This document shows positions 1 through 8,819 of a DNA stretch of 64,000 nt, in pieces (positions within the stretch are counted from its first letter, which is position 1; the number at the start of each line of letters is the position of its first letter). This stretch comes from a bacterium BMS3Bbin10 (GTDB taxonomy: Bacteria; Pseudomonadota; Alphaproteobacteria; Rhizobiales; Methyloligellaceae). The stretch is from NCBI GenBank assembly GCA_002897995.1, contig BDTT01000083.1, positions 30,263-94,262 on the forward strand, written 5' to 3'. Position numbers and translations under genes: made by a program. A model generated the notes under the pieces. That model saw only the letters and a list, made by a program, of their open reading frames with translations. It made no database searches and was not told the DNA's origin.

Positions 1-1847
1 AAACCGGGGAGCGAGGGGTCGCGTTGCAACGGCTCCGACATGTAGACAATGCCGCCGCGCTCGCGCGGCGCGGGCGCCCCCGCGGCGCTCAGCGGCAGGC
101 TCTCCTGGCGCTCGGGCTCCTCATGCGTCTCTTGCGCCGCGCTCGAAAGCACCGCGCCCGTGACCGGGTTCGGCCGGTAAGCGGTGCACCCCTTGAGGCC
201 CAGCTCGAAAGCGCGCTCATAGAGCGGCCGGAAGTCCTCGAAGGGCATATCTTCGGGACAATTCACGGTTTTGGAAATGGCGCTGTCCACATGGACCTGG
301 AGCGCGGCCTGCATGGTCAGATGATCGCCGGGGTTGAGGTCCGCGGTGGTGACGAAATTCTCCGTCAGCGGCGTCTCATCGCCGAACATGTGACGATAAA
401 GACGATGCGCATAATCCTCGACCCGCTGCTCGGTCTGTTCGCCATCCTTGCCCAGCACGCGGCGGGTATATTGATAATCGAACACCGGTTCGATCCCGCT
501 TGAGACGTTCCCGGCGAGCAGCGAAATGGTGCCCGTGGGGGCGATCGAGGTCAGCAGCCCGTTGCGCGGGCCGAGCGCGGAAATGATCTTTCTAACGTCC
601 TTGTCGAGCCGCTCGATATGGGGCGCGGCCATATACTCCTTCTCGTCAAACAGGGGGAAGGCGCCCTTCTGGGACCCGAGTTCCGCGCTTGCCAGATAAG
701 CGGCGCGCTCGATCAGCCCCATCCATCTGCGCGCCAGTCCGGCCGCTTTCTTCGACCCGTAGCGCCGCCCGCACATGATGAGCGCGTCGGCGAGACCGGT
801 CACGCCGAGCCCGATGCGCCGCTTGGCCCGAGCCTCAGAGCGCTGCGCGTCGAGCGGATAGTTGGACACATCTATGGCGTTGTCGAGAAACCGCACCGCA
901 ACGCTCACAAGCTCGCCGAGCCTATCCTCATCCAGCGCCGCATCGCCGCTGAAGGGCTTGTCTATCAGGCGCACCAGATTGATCGACCCCAGAAGGCACG
1001 CGCCATGGGGCGGCAGGGGCTGTTCGCCGCAGGGATTGGTGGCGTAAATGGTCTCGCAGTAACTCAGGGGGTTGAGCGCGTTGATGCGGTCGATGAAGAT
1101 GACGCCGGGTTCGGCATAGTCATAGGCCCCGCGCAAAATCCTGTCCCACAGAACGCGGGCGCGCAGGGTCTTGAAGGTCTTTCCGCCAAAGGTCAGCTCC
1201 CAGTCCCTGTCCTCCTTCACCGCGGCCATGAAATCGTCGGTGACCAGCACCGAAAGATTGAACATGCGCAGCCGCGCGGCGTCGGCCTTCACCGAAATGA
1301 ATTCCTCGATACCGGGGTGGTCGCAGCGCATGGTGCCCATCATCGCGCCGCGCCGGGTGCCCGCCGACATGATGGTGCGGCACATGGCGTCCCACACATC
1401 CATGAAGGAAACGGGGCCCGAAGCCTCGGCGCCGATGCTGGAAACGGGTGCGCCGCGCGGGCGAAGGGGAGAGAAATCATGGCCGATGCCGCCGCCCTGC
1501 TGCATGGTCAGCGCGGCTTCTTTCACATTGTCGAAGATCGAGGCCATGTCGTCCTCGATCAGCCCCATCACAAAGCAGTTGAACAGCGTGACGCTGCGGC
1601 CGGTCCCGGCGCCGGCCAGAATGCGCCCCCCGGGCAGGAACTCATATGACGACATGGCGTCTTCAAAGCGCTGCGCCCATAGCGCGCGTTCGGACGGGCT
1701 TTCGGCATCGGCGACAGCGCGCGCGACCCGCGACCATGTGTCGGCGAGTGTCGCGTCGCCGGGTTTGCCGTCATCGCCCTTGAAGCGATATTTCATGTCC
1801 CAGATCTCTTGCGAGATCGGACACTCCACCTGGAACTCTTTGCTCAT
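1..1847 (-). CDS. nrdJ: Adenosylcobalamin-dependent (class II) ribonucleotide reductase, C-terminus beyond window
   Basis: Reading the minus strand from an ATG at 1847 gives an open frame of 615 codons that runs off the left edge. It reduces ribonucleotides to deoxyribonucleotides using a radical made from adenosylcobalamin. Visible hallmarks are an early FNCFVMG segment carrying the N-terminal redox cysteine, the radical-site motif NPCGEQPL (about 310 residues in) with the thiyl cysteine and glutamate, LGSINL just after it, and the phosphate-binding APTGTISLLAG. The usual C-terminal cysteine pair is outside the window. Class II enzymes work with or without oxygen, which fits the FNR-type box near 59.2 kb. 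An exact SOS-type box lies 73 bases upstream of the start. The usual alphaproteobacterial neighbour of rpsT at this place is dnaA, so the position is unusual. Confidence 0.95.
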   Translation of the reverse strand, partial: MSKEFQVECPISQEIWDMKYRFKGDDGKPGDATLADTWSRVARAVADAESPSERALWAQRFEDAMSSYEFLPGGRILAGAGTGRSVTLFNCFVMGLIEDDMASIFDNVKEAALTMQQGGGIGHDFSPLRPRGAPVSSIGAEASGPVSFMDVWDAMCRTIMSAGTRRGAMMGTMRCDHPGIEEFISVKADAARLRMFNLSVLVTDDFMAAVKEDRDWELTFGGKTFKTLRARVLWDRILRGAYDYAEPGVIFIDRINALNPLSYCETIYATNPCGEQPLPPHGACLLGSINLVRLIDKPFSGDAALDEDRLGELVSVAVRFLDNAIDVSNYPLDAQRSEARAKRRIGLGVTGLADALIMCGRRYGSKKAAGLARRWMGLIERAAYLASAELGSQKGAFPLFDEKEYMAAPHIERLDKDVRKIISALGPRNGLLTSIAPTGTISLLAGNVSSGIEPVFDYQYTRRVLGKDGEQTEQRVEDYAHRLYRHMFGDETPLTENFVTTADLNPGDHLTMQAALQVHVDSAISKTVNCPEDMPFEDFRPLYERAFELGLKGCTAYRPNPVTGAVLSSAAQETHEEPERQESLPLSAAGAPAPRERGGIVYMSEPLQRDPSLPG

Positions 1848-1919
1848 GGTTTTTTCAGATCCGGGGCGTAACCGCAGCCCTTTTAAGGTAATGCGCCCGT
1901 TGCGCCGGGTCAATCATAT

Positions 1920-1934
1920 GTTCGTGTTATGTTC
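1920..1934. promoter_or_regulatory. Exact alphaproteobacterial SOS (LexA) box upstream of nrdJ
   Basis: The sequence GTTCGTGTTATGTTC matches the alphaproteobacterial LexA consensus GTTC-N7-GTTC without a mismatch. It lies in the 224-base gap between rpsT and nrdJ, 73 bases upstream of the nrdJ start codon, a normal operator distance. About two chance matches are expected in 64 kb, so the promoter position is the main support. Control of nrdJ by LexA is an inference. Confidence 0.5.
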
Positions 1935-2071
1935 CAGTATCGCCCCAAAGACACAAGAAAGGGTTACCGGAAAGGGAACAGGTGTATTTAACCCGGTTCG
2001 GGTGTGGAAAAAATGTTCCGGGGACCGGCAGCTCGCGCGAAAATGAGGGTGGTCAAGCCGGGATCAGACCC

Positions 2072-2338
2072 TTAAGCGCTCATCGCCTTGACGCGCGCGG
2101 AAAGGCGCGAAACACGCCGCGACGCGGTGCTCTTGTGCAGGATCCGGCGCTGGGCGGCCTGCATGATAACCGGCTGGGCCTTCTGTAATGCGTCCTGCGC
2201 CGCCTTCTGGTCGCCGGCGTCGATTGCGTCCTCGACCTGGCGCACATAGGTCCGCATGCGGCTGCGGCGGGACTTGTTGACCTCGGTTTTCCGGGCCATT
2301 TTGCGCACCGCCTTCTTCGCGGACTTCGTATTCGCCAT
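2072..2338 (-). CDS. rpsT: 30S ribosomal protein S20
   Basis: This 88-residue basic protein begins [13 protein letters not shown] and has the family's usual length. S20 binds 16S rRNA early in assembly of the small subunit and helps order helix 44. The sequence is Lys/Arg/Ala-rich and helical throughout (for example [17 protein letters not shown], then [16 protein letters not shown]). It lies 141 bases downstream of an enoyl-CoA hydratase on the same strand. In many alphaproteobacteria rpsT is followed by dnaA; here nrdJ follows. Confidence 0.97.
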   Translation of the reverse strand: MANTKSAKKAVRKMARKTEVNKSRRSRMRTYVRQVEDAIDAGDQKAAQDALQKAQPVIMQAAQRRILHKSTASRRVSRLSARVKAMSA

Positions 2339-2479
2339 ATCTCAAACTACCTTGCTGCTCGAAGCTGGACCCTAAGTTTTGGGGGGCACAATTGGCCCGT
2401 TGTATAGTGCCACCCCGTTTGCCCGTCAACCGCGGCGCGCCGCCCTCTTCTCCGCGCCCGGCCAATCCGGTCTTGCCCT

Positions 2480-3253
2480 CTACTGGTTCTTGAAGCTGGC
2501 GGAGCGCTTTTCGACGAAGGCTTGCATGCCTTCCTTCTGATCGTCGGTCGCAAACAGGGAATGGAACAGCCGGCGCTCGAAGCGGATCCCTTCGGCCAAT
2601 GTGGTCTCATAGGCGCGCTCCACCGATTCCTTGGCCATATAGACCGCGGGCGAAGAGAAGGATGCGATCTTGCCCGCCACCTTGAGGGCGTCCTCAATGA
2701 GCTTGTTGGCCGGAACCACGCGGCTCACCAGCCCGGCGCGCTCAGCCTCCTCGGCGTCCATGTTGCGCCCGGTGAGGCACATTTCCATCGCTTTCGACTT
2801 GCCCACCAGCCGGGTCAGCCGCTGCGTCCCGCCGGCGCCGGGAATAATGCCGAGATTGATTTCGGGCTGACCGAAAACGGCCGTATCGGCGGCAATGATG
2901 AAGTCGCACATCATGGCGAGTTCGCACCCGCCGCCGAGCGCATATCCGGCCACCGCCGCAATGACCGGAACACGGCAGCGCGCCACCCGCTCCCAGTCAT
3001 GCAGGAAATTCTCCTTATAGGCTTCCACATAGGTCTTGGGCTGCATCTCCTTGATGTCGGCCCCGGCGGCAAAGGCGCGCTCGGAGCCGGTAATCACGAT
3101 GCAGCCGATCTTCCCGCCCGCCTCGAACTTGTCGAGCGCATGGCCCATTTCGGTAATGAGTTGCGCATTGAGCGCATTGAGCGCGTCGGGGCGGTTTAAG
3201 GTTATGAGCCCCACCTTGCCCTTTTTCTCGACGGTGATGGTTTCATACGCCAT
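2480..3253 (-). CDS. Enoyl-CoA hydratase (crotonase family)
   Basis: The 257-residue protein is a typical crotonase that hydrates 2-trans-enoyl-CoA in beta-oxidation. Visible are the oxyanion-hole segment around [11 protein letters not shown] and both catalytic glutamates, in [11 protein letters not shown] and in [18 protein letters not shown]. The start at 3253 ([11 protein letters not shown]) is chosen because AGGAG lies five bases upstream; an in-frame ATG 15 bases earlier has no such site. It sits between mutM and rpsT, its usual place in alphaproteobacteria. Both key acids make it a true hydratase rather than an isomerase-type relative; the exact substrate cannot be read. Confidence 0.93.
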   Translation of the reverse strand: MAYETITVEKKGKVGLITLNRPDALNALNAQLITEMGHALDKFEAGGKIGCIVITGSERAFAAGADIKEMQPKTYVEAYKENFLHDWERVARCRVPVIAAVAGYALGGGCELAMMCDFIIAADTAVFGQPEINLGIIPGAGGTQRLTRLVGKSKAMEMCLTGRNMDAEEAERAGLVSRVVPANKLIEDALKVAGKIASFSSPAVYMAKESVERAYETTLAEGIRFERRLFHSLFATDDQKEGMQAFVEKRSASFKNQ

Positions 3254-3331
3254 GTCGGCTCCTAACAAATCGTCGTGGTGACTGGAATGAGAGTTTGATG
3301 AAATTTCCCGGGCCAGGGAGCGTTGAGCGGC

Positions 3332-4216
3332 TCAGCGCTGGCAGCCTGGGCAATAGAAGCTCGACCGTCCCCCTTGAACGATACGCCGGATGGTTCCCTC
3401 GCAGCCCGGCCGCCCGCATTCTAGCCCCTCCCGGCCATAGACCGCAAACGAATGCTGGAAGTATCCCAGATCGCCTTCGGGCGCATGATAGTCCTTCAGC
3501 GTCGAGCCGCCGGCCCCGATCGCATCTTCGAGCACCGATTTGATTTCAGGCACCAGCCTGCGCGCACCCGCGCTTGGGGCCCCTGAGCGCAATGCCAGTG
3601 TGCCCGCCGAGCGGCGCGGCGAGAGCCGGGCGCGATACAGCGCCTCGCACACATAGATATTGCCGAGCCCCGCGACGATGCGCTGATCGAGCAGCGCCGC
3701 CTTGAGGCTGGTTTTCTTCGGCCCGCAGCGTTCGGCCAGATACCGAGGCGACAAATCCGCGCTCAGCGGCTCGACGCCGAGATTGGCGATAAGCCTGTGC
3801 GCTTCAAGCGTCTTCGCGCCGGCCAGAGCCATGAACCCGAAGCGGCGCGCATCGTTATAGGTGACGGTCGCGCCGTTGCTCATGGTGAAGACCACATGGT
3901 CGTGGCGGTCCCGCCCGCCCGCTTCATGGAGAAATTCGCTCCGGTTTTGTGCGTTGGCGCCCGGACGCCGGATCGTGAACCGCCCGCTCATGCCCAGATG
4001 CATGATGAGCACCTCCTCGCTCTCCAGGTGTGCGAGCAGATATTTCGCGCGGCGCCCGAGCGCGGTGATGCGCCGTCCCGTCAGCCGTTCCGCAAAGCGC
4101 TCAGGAAAAGGAAAGCGCAAATTGGCCCGGCGCTGTTCGACCCTCTCGAAGCGCGCATCCACCAGGACGCTTTCAAGCCCCCGGCGCACGGTTTCGACTT
4201 CGGGAAGTTCAGGCAT
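3332..4216 (-). CDS. mutM: Formamidopyrimidine-DNA glycosylase
   Basis: This 294-residue DNA repair glycosylase removes 8-oxoguanine and opened purines and nicks the abasic site. The start at 4216 is fixed by the mature N-terminus [15 protein letters not shown]: Pro2 is the Schiff-base nucleophile and Glu3 the catalytic acid, so the longer reading with 14 extra residues is wrong. The H2TH region ([16 protein letters not shown]) is intact and the C-terminus ends in a four-cysteine zinc finger (ECGRPGC ... FYCPGCQR). It diverges from ubiE with a 76-base gap holding both promoters. Confidence 0.97.
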   Translation of the reverse strand: MPELPEVETVRRGLESVLVDARFERVEQRRANLRFPFPERFAERLTGRRITALGRRAKYLLAHLESEEVLIMHLGMSGRFTIRRPGANAQNRSEFLHEAGGRDRHDHVVFTMSNGATVTYNDARRFGFMALAGAKTLEAHRLIANLGVEPLSADLSPRYLAERCGPKKTSLKAALLDQRIVAGLGNIYVCEALYRARLSPRRSAGTLALRSGAPSAGARRLVPEIKSVLEDAIGAGGSTLKDYHAPEGDLGYFQHSFAVYGREGLECGRPGCEGTIRRIVQGGRSSFYCPGCQR

Positions 4217-4292
4217 GGCGCTTCGACTTGCTGTAAAGTGACGCAGGGTCACGAGCATAGCGCGCGCAGTTGGCCTGCGCTATGTTCGGCCC

Positions 4293-5072
4293 ATGAGCCA
4301 GGGGACGACGGAAAACAACGGGCGCGCGGGAGAGGAGCAATTCGGCTTCACCCCGGTTGGCGAAGGCGAGAGGCAGGGGCTGGTCAACCGGGTCTTTGCG
4401 CGCGTCGCCTCGCGCTACGATCTGATGAATGACCTCATGTCGGGCGGCCTGCACCGGCTGTGGAAAGACGACTTGATCAACTGGCTGGCGCCGCCCAAGG
4501 CCGCGAACACGTTCCGGTTGCTGGATGTGGCGGGCGGCACGGGCGACATTTCTTCGCGTTTTCTCAAGGCCGCGGGCCCCGGCGCAAGCTGCACCTTATG
4601 CGACATCTCCGCCGAAATGCTCGGCGTTGCCAAGAACAGATTTGCCGGCATCGATGAGGACCGGCTCCAGATCATCCTCGGAGATGCGGTGGCCCTGCCG
4701 CTGCCCGATGATTGCTTCGACGCCTACACAATCGCCTTCGGCATCCGCAACGTCACCGATATCGATCGCGCGCTTGGGGAAGCGTGGCGGGTCCTCAAGC
4801 CCGGCGGACGCTTCTTGTGCCTGGAATTTTCTCACGTTGACGTGCCGTTTCTGGATACGGCCTATAAACAATACTCGACCCTGGCCATTCCCAGACTCGG
4901 CGGTATTGTCGCCGGCGATGCGGCGTCCTATCAGTATCTGGTGGAAAGCATCGCCAAATTCCCTGATCAGGAGAGCTTCGCCGCGCTCATCGGCGAGGCG
5001 GGCTTTGAGCAGGTCCGCTACCGCAACCTCACCGGCGGCATTGCCGCGCTCCATTCCGGGTGGAAGATTTAG
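4293..5072 (+). CDS. ubiE: Ubiquinone/menaquinone biosynthesis C-methyltransferase
   Basis: The 259-residue SAM-dependent methyltransferase performs C-methylation of the quinone ring. Motif I reads [15 protein letters not shown], and the family signature around [24 protein letters not shown] is present, followed by [13 protein letters not shown]. The N-terminal [25 protein letters not shown] segment is also diagnostic. Its TAG stop lies five bases before the ubiB ATG, so the two are almost certainly one transcription unit, which matches their joint role in ubiquinone synthesis. Confidence 0.97.
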   Translation: MSQGTTENNGRAGEEQFGFTPVGEGERQGLVNRVFARVASRYDLMNDLMSGGLHRLWKDDLINWLAPPKAANTFRLLDVAGGTGDISSRFLKAAGPGASCTLCDISAEMLGVAKNRFAGIDEDRLQIILGDAVALPLPDDCFDAYTIAFGIRNVTDIDRALGEAWRVLKPGGRFLCLEFSHVDVPFLDTAYKQYSTLAIPRLGGIVAGDAASYQYLVESIAKFPDQESFAALIGEAGFEQVRYRNLTGGIAALHSGWKI

Positions 5073-5077
5073 GTAAA

Positions 5078-6658
5078 ATGTTTCGTGCTATATTGAACAT
5101 GGCCCGCCTGTCCCGGGCGGGTTTCACGATCCTGCGTCATGGCGCGCGGGTCGTGCCCGATGACTCCAGCCTTCCCGGACCGGTGCAGATGTTCGCCCGG
5201 GTCACGGCTCCGATGCGCAGGCGCGCGCGGGCAAAAGGCAATGAGAAAAAACTTTCCGCGGCGCTGACGGATCTCGGGCCGAGCTACATCAAGCTGGGTC
5301 AGTTTCTGGCGACCCGCGACGATGTCGTTGGACCGGAGATCGCGCGCGACCTCGCCCAGCTACAGGACAAGCTGCCGCCTTTTTCCATGAGCGAGGCGCG
5401 GCGCGCGGTCAAGGACGCACTGGGGGAGAGCGTGGAGGAGCTGTTCGCGGAATTCAGCGAGAGCGTCGCCGCCGCGTCCATTGCCCAGGTTCACAAAGCC
5501 GCCGTGCGCGAAGCGGACGGAACTCTCAAACCCGTCGCGGTGAAGATATTGAGGCCGCGCGTCGAGGCCCGCTTCCGCAAGGACCTCGAGAGCTACTATT
5601 TCGCCGCACGCATGATCGAGCGCTTCCACCCGCCGATGCGGCGCCTGCGCCCCTATGCGATTGTCGACACCCTCGCCAAATCGGTGGCCATCGAGATGGA
5701 TTTGCGCATGGAGGCGGCCGCGATCTCCGAGATGGCGGAGAATATCGCGAATGACGAGGACTTCCGCGTGCCGGGCATCGACTGGGCCCGCAATTCGCGC
5801 CGGGTGCTCACCCTGGAATGGATTGACGGCATTCCCCTGTCGGATCATGGCGCCCTGAAAGCCGCCGGGCATGATTTGAAGAAACTCGGCACCATTTTGA
5901 TGCAATCCTTCCTCAAGCACGCCATGCGTGACGGCTTCTTTCACGCCGACATGCACCCGGGAAATCTGTTCGTCGACAAGCAGGGCCGCATCGTCGCCGT
6001 CGACTTCGGCATCATGGGGCGCCTCACCCCCCGCGAGCGGCGTTTTCTGGCGGAAATCCTGCACGGTTTCATCACCCGCAATTATACCCGCGTCTCGGAG
6101 GTGCATTTCGAGGCCGGTTACATTCCGCGCAACCAATCGGTCGAGCTGTTCGCGCAGGCGCTCAGGGCCATCGGCGAGCCGCTGATGGACAGAACCGCGG
6201 ATGAAATTTCCATGGCCCTGCTGCTTGGTCAGCTGCTCCAGTATACGGAAGTCTTCGAAATGGAAACGCAGCCGCAATTGCTGATGCTGCAAAAGACCAT
6301 GGTGGTGGTCGAGGGCGTCGCGCGCAGTCTTGACCCGCAGCTTAATATGTGGACCACATCCGAACCGGTGGTGACGGAGTGGATGGAGAAAAATCTCGGC
6401 GTCGAGGGCAAGTTGCAGGACGCCGCGGAAGGCGTTGGGCAGGTCGGCCAGTTCGTCGGTGAAATTCCGAAACTTCTGGGCCGTGCGGAAATGGCGGCCG
6501 AAGCCTTCGCCGATATGGCCCATGACGGCATCAGGCTCGATCAGGGCACCATCAGCCGGCTGGCCGAGGAGCAATCCCGTCAGGGCCGCAGCGGCAACTG
6601 GGCGCTGTGGATTGGCGCACTGTCACTGGCGGCAATCGCGGCTGCCATGATCTTGTGA
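5078..6658 (+). CDS. ubiB: UbiB, ADCK/ABC1-family protein for ubiquinone biosynthesis
   Basis: The 526-residue atypical kinase-like protein is needed for ubiquinone synthesis and acts at the membrane. It shows the family KxGQ segment (PSYIKLGQFLATRDD), the alanine-rich nucleotide loop AAASIAQVHKA, the invariant lysine in VAVKILRP, HADMHPGNLFVD, and the DFG triplet in VAVDFGIMG. The last 21 residues form one hydrophobic segment, the expected C-terminal anchor. ATG at 5078 is preferred because AGG lies just upstream and MFRAILNMARL resembles other alphaproteobacterial starts. A GTG at 5060 is the alternative and would overlap ubiE by 13 bases. Confidence 0.96.
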   Translation: MFRAILNMARLSRAGFTILRHGARVVPDDSSLPGPVQMFARVTAPMRRRARAKGNEKKLSAALTDLGPSYIKLGQFLATRDDVVGPEIARDLAQLQDKLPPFSMSEARRAVKDALGESVEELFAEFSESVAAASIAQVHKAAVREADGTLKPVAVKILRPRVEARFRKDLESYYFAARMIERFHPPMRRLRPYAIVDTLAKSVAIEMDLRMEAAAISEMAENIANDEDFRVPGIDWARNSRRVLTLEWIDGIPLSDHGALKAAGHDLKKLGTILMQSFLKHAMRDGFFHADMHPGNLFVDKQGRIVAVDFGIMGRLTPRERRFLAEILHGFITRNYTRVSEVHFEAGYIPRNQSVELFAQALRAIGEPLMDRTADEISMALLLGQLLQYTEVFEMETQPQLLMLQKTMVVVEGVARSLDPQLNMWTTSEPVVTEWMEKNLGVEGKLQDAAEGVGQVGQFVGEIPKLLGRAEMAAEAFADMAHDGIRLDQGTISRLAEEQSRQGRSGNWALWIGALSLAAIAAAMIL

Positions 6659-6714
6659 TATAGCGCTGACGGCTGGGAATTGCCGGTGCATCTGCGTAAA
6701 CCAACGGAGCCTTT

Positions 6715-7617
6715 ATGACCATTGATTCGAATGTGATTCTCAAGTCCCGGCCCGAGGATTTACTGGACCCGCCCGGTTATTTGCGGACGACCTTGACCCT
6801 GATCCGCAAACAGCCCTTCGGGGCGTTCGCGGCATCCATCGTGCTGGTCATGCTGCTGGTGGGGATTTTCGCGCCCTATCTCGCGCCCTATGATCCGATT
6901 GAGGTCGCCTTCGAGAATATGCTCCGGCCCCCCGGATCGGACTTTCTCCTGGGGACGGATCAGTTTGGCCGCGATATTTTCTCCCGGCTCCTGTATGGCG
7001 CGCGCACGGCCCTTTTCGTCGGCTTCACGGGCGCCTTTGTCGGCTCCACCATCGGCCTCGTGCTTGGCGTGACAAGCGCCTATGTCGGCGGCAGGTTCGA
7101 TCTGTATTTTCAGCGGGTCATGGACGTCTTTCAGGCGTTTCCGCTGATCATCATGGCGCTGGCCATCGTCTCGATTTTCGGACCGAGCGTGCAGAATGTC
7201 ATCATCGCCATCACAATTCCCTTCATTCCCGATTGCGCCCGCGTCATTCGCTCGAGCGCCCTCGCCTTGCGTGAAATACCCTATATCGACGCGGCCCGCG
7301 CCAACGGCTTCTCAAACACCCGGATCGTGCTGCGCCACATGATACCGAATGTCATGGCGCCTTATCTGATTTTGGTCACCACATTCGTCGGGCACGCGAT
7401 CCTCCTGGAGGCCTCGCTCTCCTATCTGGGTATGGGCGTTCAGGAACCCACACCCGCCTGGGGTCTTATGCTGCAAGGGGGCGCTGAAGAATATGTCGAA
7501 AGCGCGCCATGGATGGCGATCTGGCCCGGCATCGCCATCTCGCTCGCGGTGTTCGGCTTCAACATATTCGGAGACGCCGCCCGCGACGTGCTCGATCCCA
7601 AGCTGCGCTCGCAATAG
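6715..7617 (+). CDS. ABC transporter permease, DppC/OppC type
   Basis: This 300-residue inner-membrane permease has the layout of the second permease of peptide/nickel uptake systems: an N-terminal membrane segment (about residues 40-60), the conserved LGTDQFGRDIFSRLLYGAR segment, four to five further helices, and the EAA coupling loop (EIPYIDAARANGFSNTRIVLRHMIPN). GGAG precedes the ATG. It begins 56 bases after ubiB. It is odd in being alone: no partner DppB-like permease, binding protein or ATPase is in the window, so the rest must be encoded elsewhere or the gene is a leftover. The substrate cannot be inferred. Confidence 0.9.
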   Translation: MTIDSNVILKSRPEDLLDPPGYLRTTLTLIRKQPFGAFAASIVLVMLLVGIFAPYLAPYDPIEVAFENMLRPPGSDFLLGTDQFGRDIFSRLLYGARTALFVGFTGAFVGSTIGLVLGVTSAYVGGRFDLYFQRVMDVFQAFPLIIMALAIVSIFGPSVQNVIIAITIPFIPDCARVIRSSALALREIPYIDAARANGFSNTRIVLRHMIPNVMAPYLILVTTFVGHAILLEASLSYLGMGVQEPTPAWGLMLQGGAEEYVESAPWMAIWPGIAISLAVFGFNIFGDAARDVLDPKLRSQ

Positions 7618-7729
7618 GAAATCCGGGCGGCGTTATTGAGGCCATGACCTGGGACGGGGAGACGGGAGACCGTCCGCCCCCATAATATGGTATGATACCG
7701 CCGTCTCGTTTCACGGGTTTTCGCATGCC

Positions 7730-8353
7730 ATGCTGATGCGCCGCGGCTTCATCTGTTTCCTGTTGTTGGCTGTTCTTGCCCTTGGGCATGGCCCGAGCCT
7801 GGCCGGCAAGATGCCGGTCACGGAAAACCCGCTTTATTTCCCCGGCCAGCTGCTCGTTGCCTCCCCCAATATTGCCGACCCCCGGTTCAGGAAAAGCGTG
7901 ATTTACATGGTCAGGCACGATGCCACGGGAGCGGTCGGGATTATCGTCAACAAGGTTTTCGGCAAAGGGCCGGTCGCCAAACTGATGGAAGGCTTCGGGA
8001 TGGACCCCAAAGGGGCAAGCGGAACCCTGGCGCTGCATTTCGGCGGACCGGTGAAGCCGAATGACGCATTCATATTGCACAGCAGCGACTATAAGGGCGC
8101 CAGTTCGCGCGCCGTCGGGGGCACAATCTCATTTGCCACCGACGTCGGCATTCTGCGCGCGATCGCGGATGGCAAAGGCCCGAGGCGCGTGCTGCTTGCG
8201 CTGGGCTATGCCGGCTGGAGGGCGGGGCAGCTCGGGGACGAAGTGGTCCGCGGCGACTGGTCACTGGCCAAGGCGACCGAAGAGCTGGTTTTCAGCGATG
8301 GGCCCGGCGATGTCTGGGAACGCATTGTCGGCTCCTCCCAGGTGCCGCTCTAA
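7730..8353 (+). CDS. YqgE/AlgH (UPF0301) family protein with apparent signal peptide
   Basis: The body of this 207-residue protein, from YFPGQLLVASPNIADPRF onward, matches the YqgE/AlgH family: VRHDATGAVGIIVNK, LHFGGPV, and the late LGYAGWRAGQL signature. The biochemical role of the family is unsettled; AlgH was named as a regulator of alginate synthesis. The odd feature is the N-terminus: residues 1-26 read MLMRRGF, a leucine-rich core (FLLLAVLALG) and SLAGK, like a cleavable signal peptide, whereas most family members are cytosolic and start near PYFxGxLL. No strong ribosome site is visible; an ATG two codons later is an equally good start. Confidence 0.88.
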   Translation: MLMRRGFICFLLLAVLALGHGPSLAGKMPVTENPLYFPGQLLVASPNIADPRFRKSVIYMVRHDATGAVGIIVNKVFGKGPVAKLMEGFGMDPKGASGTLALHFGGPVKPNDAFILHSSDYKGASSRAVGGTISFATDVGILRAIADGKGPRRVLLALGYAGWRAGQLGDEVVRGDWSLAKATEELVFSDGPGDVWERIVGSSQVPL

Positions 8354-8363
8354 AGCCGGGGCT

Positions 8364-8756
8364 CTAGCGGGAATCCGCGCCGATGGCTTCCAGTGGAGGC
8401 CGGAAGGCACGCTCCGCGCCGATGCCGTAGGACCAGGGCAATCCGGCGTTTTTCCAGCCGTTGACGGAGCGTTTTCCATTGGCGTCAAGGTCGCCCTCAT
8501 ATCCGTCGACGATGCTGTAGACACGGGTAAATCCTTCGGCGGCGAGTTCGTCAACGACCCGCGCCGCGCCATATCCGGCCCGGCAGATCACAAAAATGAC
8601 CGGGTCGGCGCCAAGTCCCTTGCGCTCGATGATTTCTCTCACCGCATCGGCAAAATGTTCGTTTTTCAGCCGGTTGTAGAATCGCCCGTCGCTCCCGAGC
8701 CGGTATCCGGGATGCAGGAACCCATGGGGGATGTTTGCGTCCGCGCCCTCCGGCAT
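8364..8756 (-). CDS. Rhodanese-like domain protein, probably 5'-truncated
   Basis: The readable part is 130 residues and contains the active-site loop ICRAGYGAARV with the sulfur-accepting cysteine, then YSIVDGYEGD and VNGWKNAGLPW, typical of the C-terminal half of a single-domain rhodanese. Members of this type are, from memory, about 170-190 residues, with a DVRT-type strand before the segment seen here as GMPEGADANIPH. That N-terminal part is absent. The 21 codons upstream of the ATG (ending in PAWLILPQG) stay in frame back to the TGA that ends the MFS gene and contain no ATG, GTG or TTG. The gene therefore looks cut by the arrival of the MFS gene, and may not make a working enzyme. Confidence 0.65.
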   Translation of the reverse strand: MPEGADANIPHGFLHPGYRLGSDGRFYNRLKNEHFADAVREIIERKGLGADPVIFVICRAGYGAARVVDELAAEGFTRVYSIVDGYEGDLDANGKRSVNGWKNAGLPWSYGIGAERAFRPPLEAIGADSR

Positions 8757-8819
8757 GCCCTGAGGAAGTATCAGCCATGCGGGGCGCGCGGCCGTGGCGA
8801 AGCGGGCGCAAAGCCCGCG

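Noticed and set aside
618..1649. 343-codon plus-strand open frame at the left edge
   Set aside because: It lies opposite the clear nrdJ coding sequence, which has all catalytic motifs, and is a shadow.
2003..2011. DnaA-box-like TTTTCCACA (minus strand) between rpsT and nrdJ as a sign of the replication origin
   Set aside because: Only one box is present, with no AT-rich unwinding element or box cluster, so it does not support an origin.
5360..6574. 404-codon open frame antisense to ubiB
   Set aside because: It is a GC-rich shadow of ubiB; the sense protein has all family motifs, while the antisense translation is Arg/His-rich and lacks any domain.
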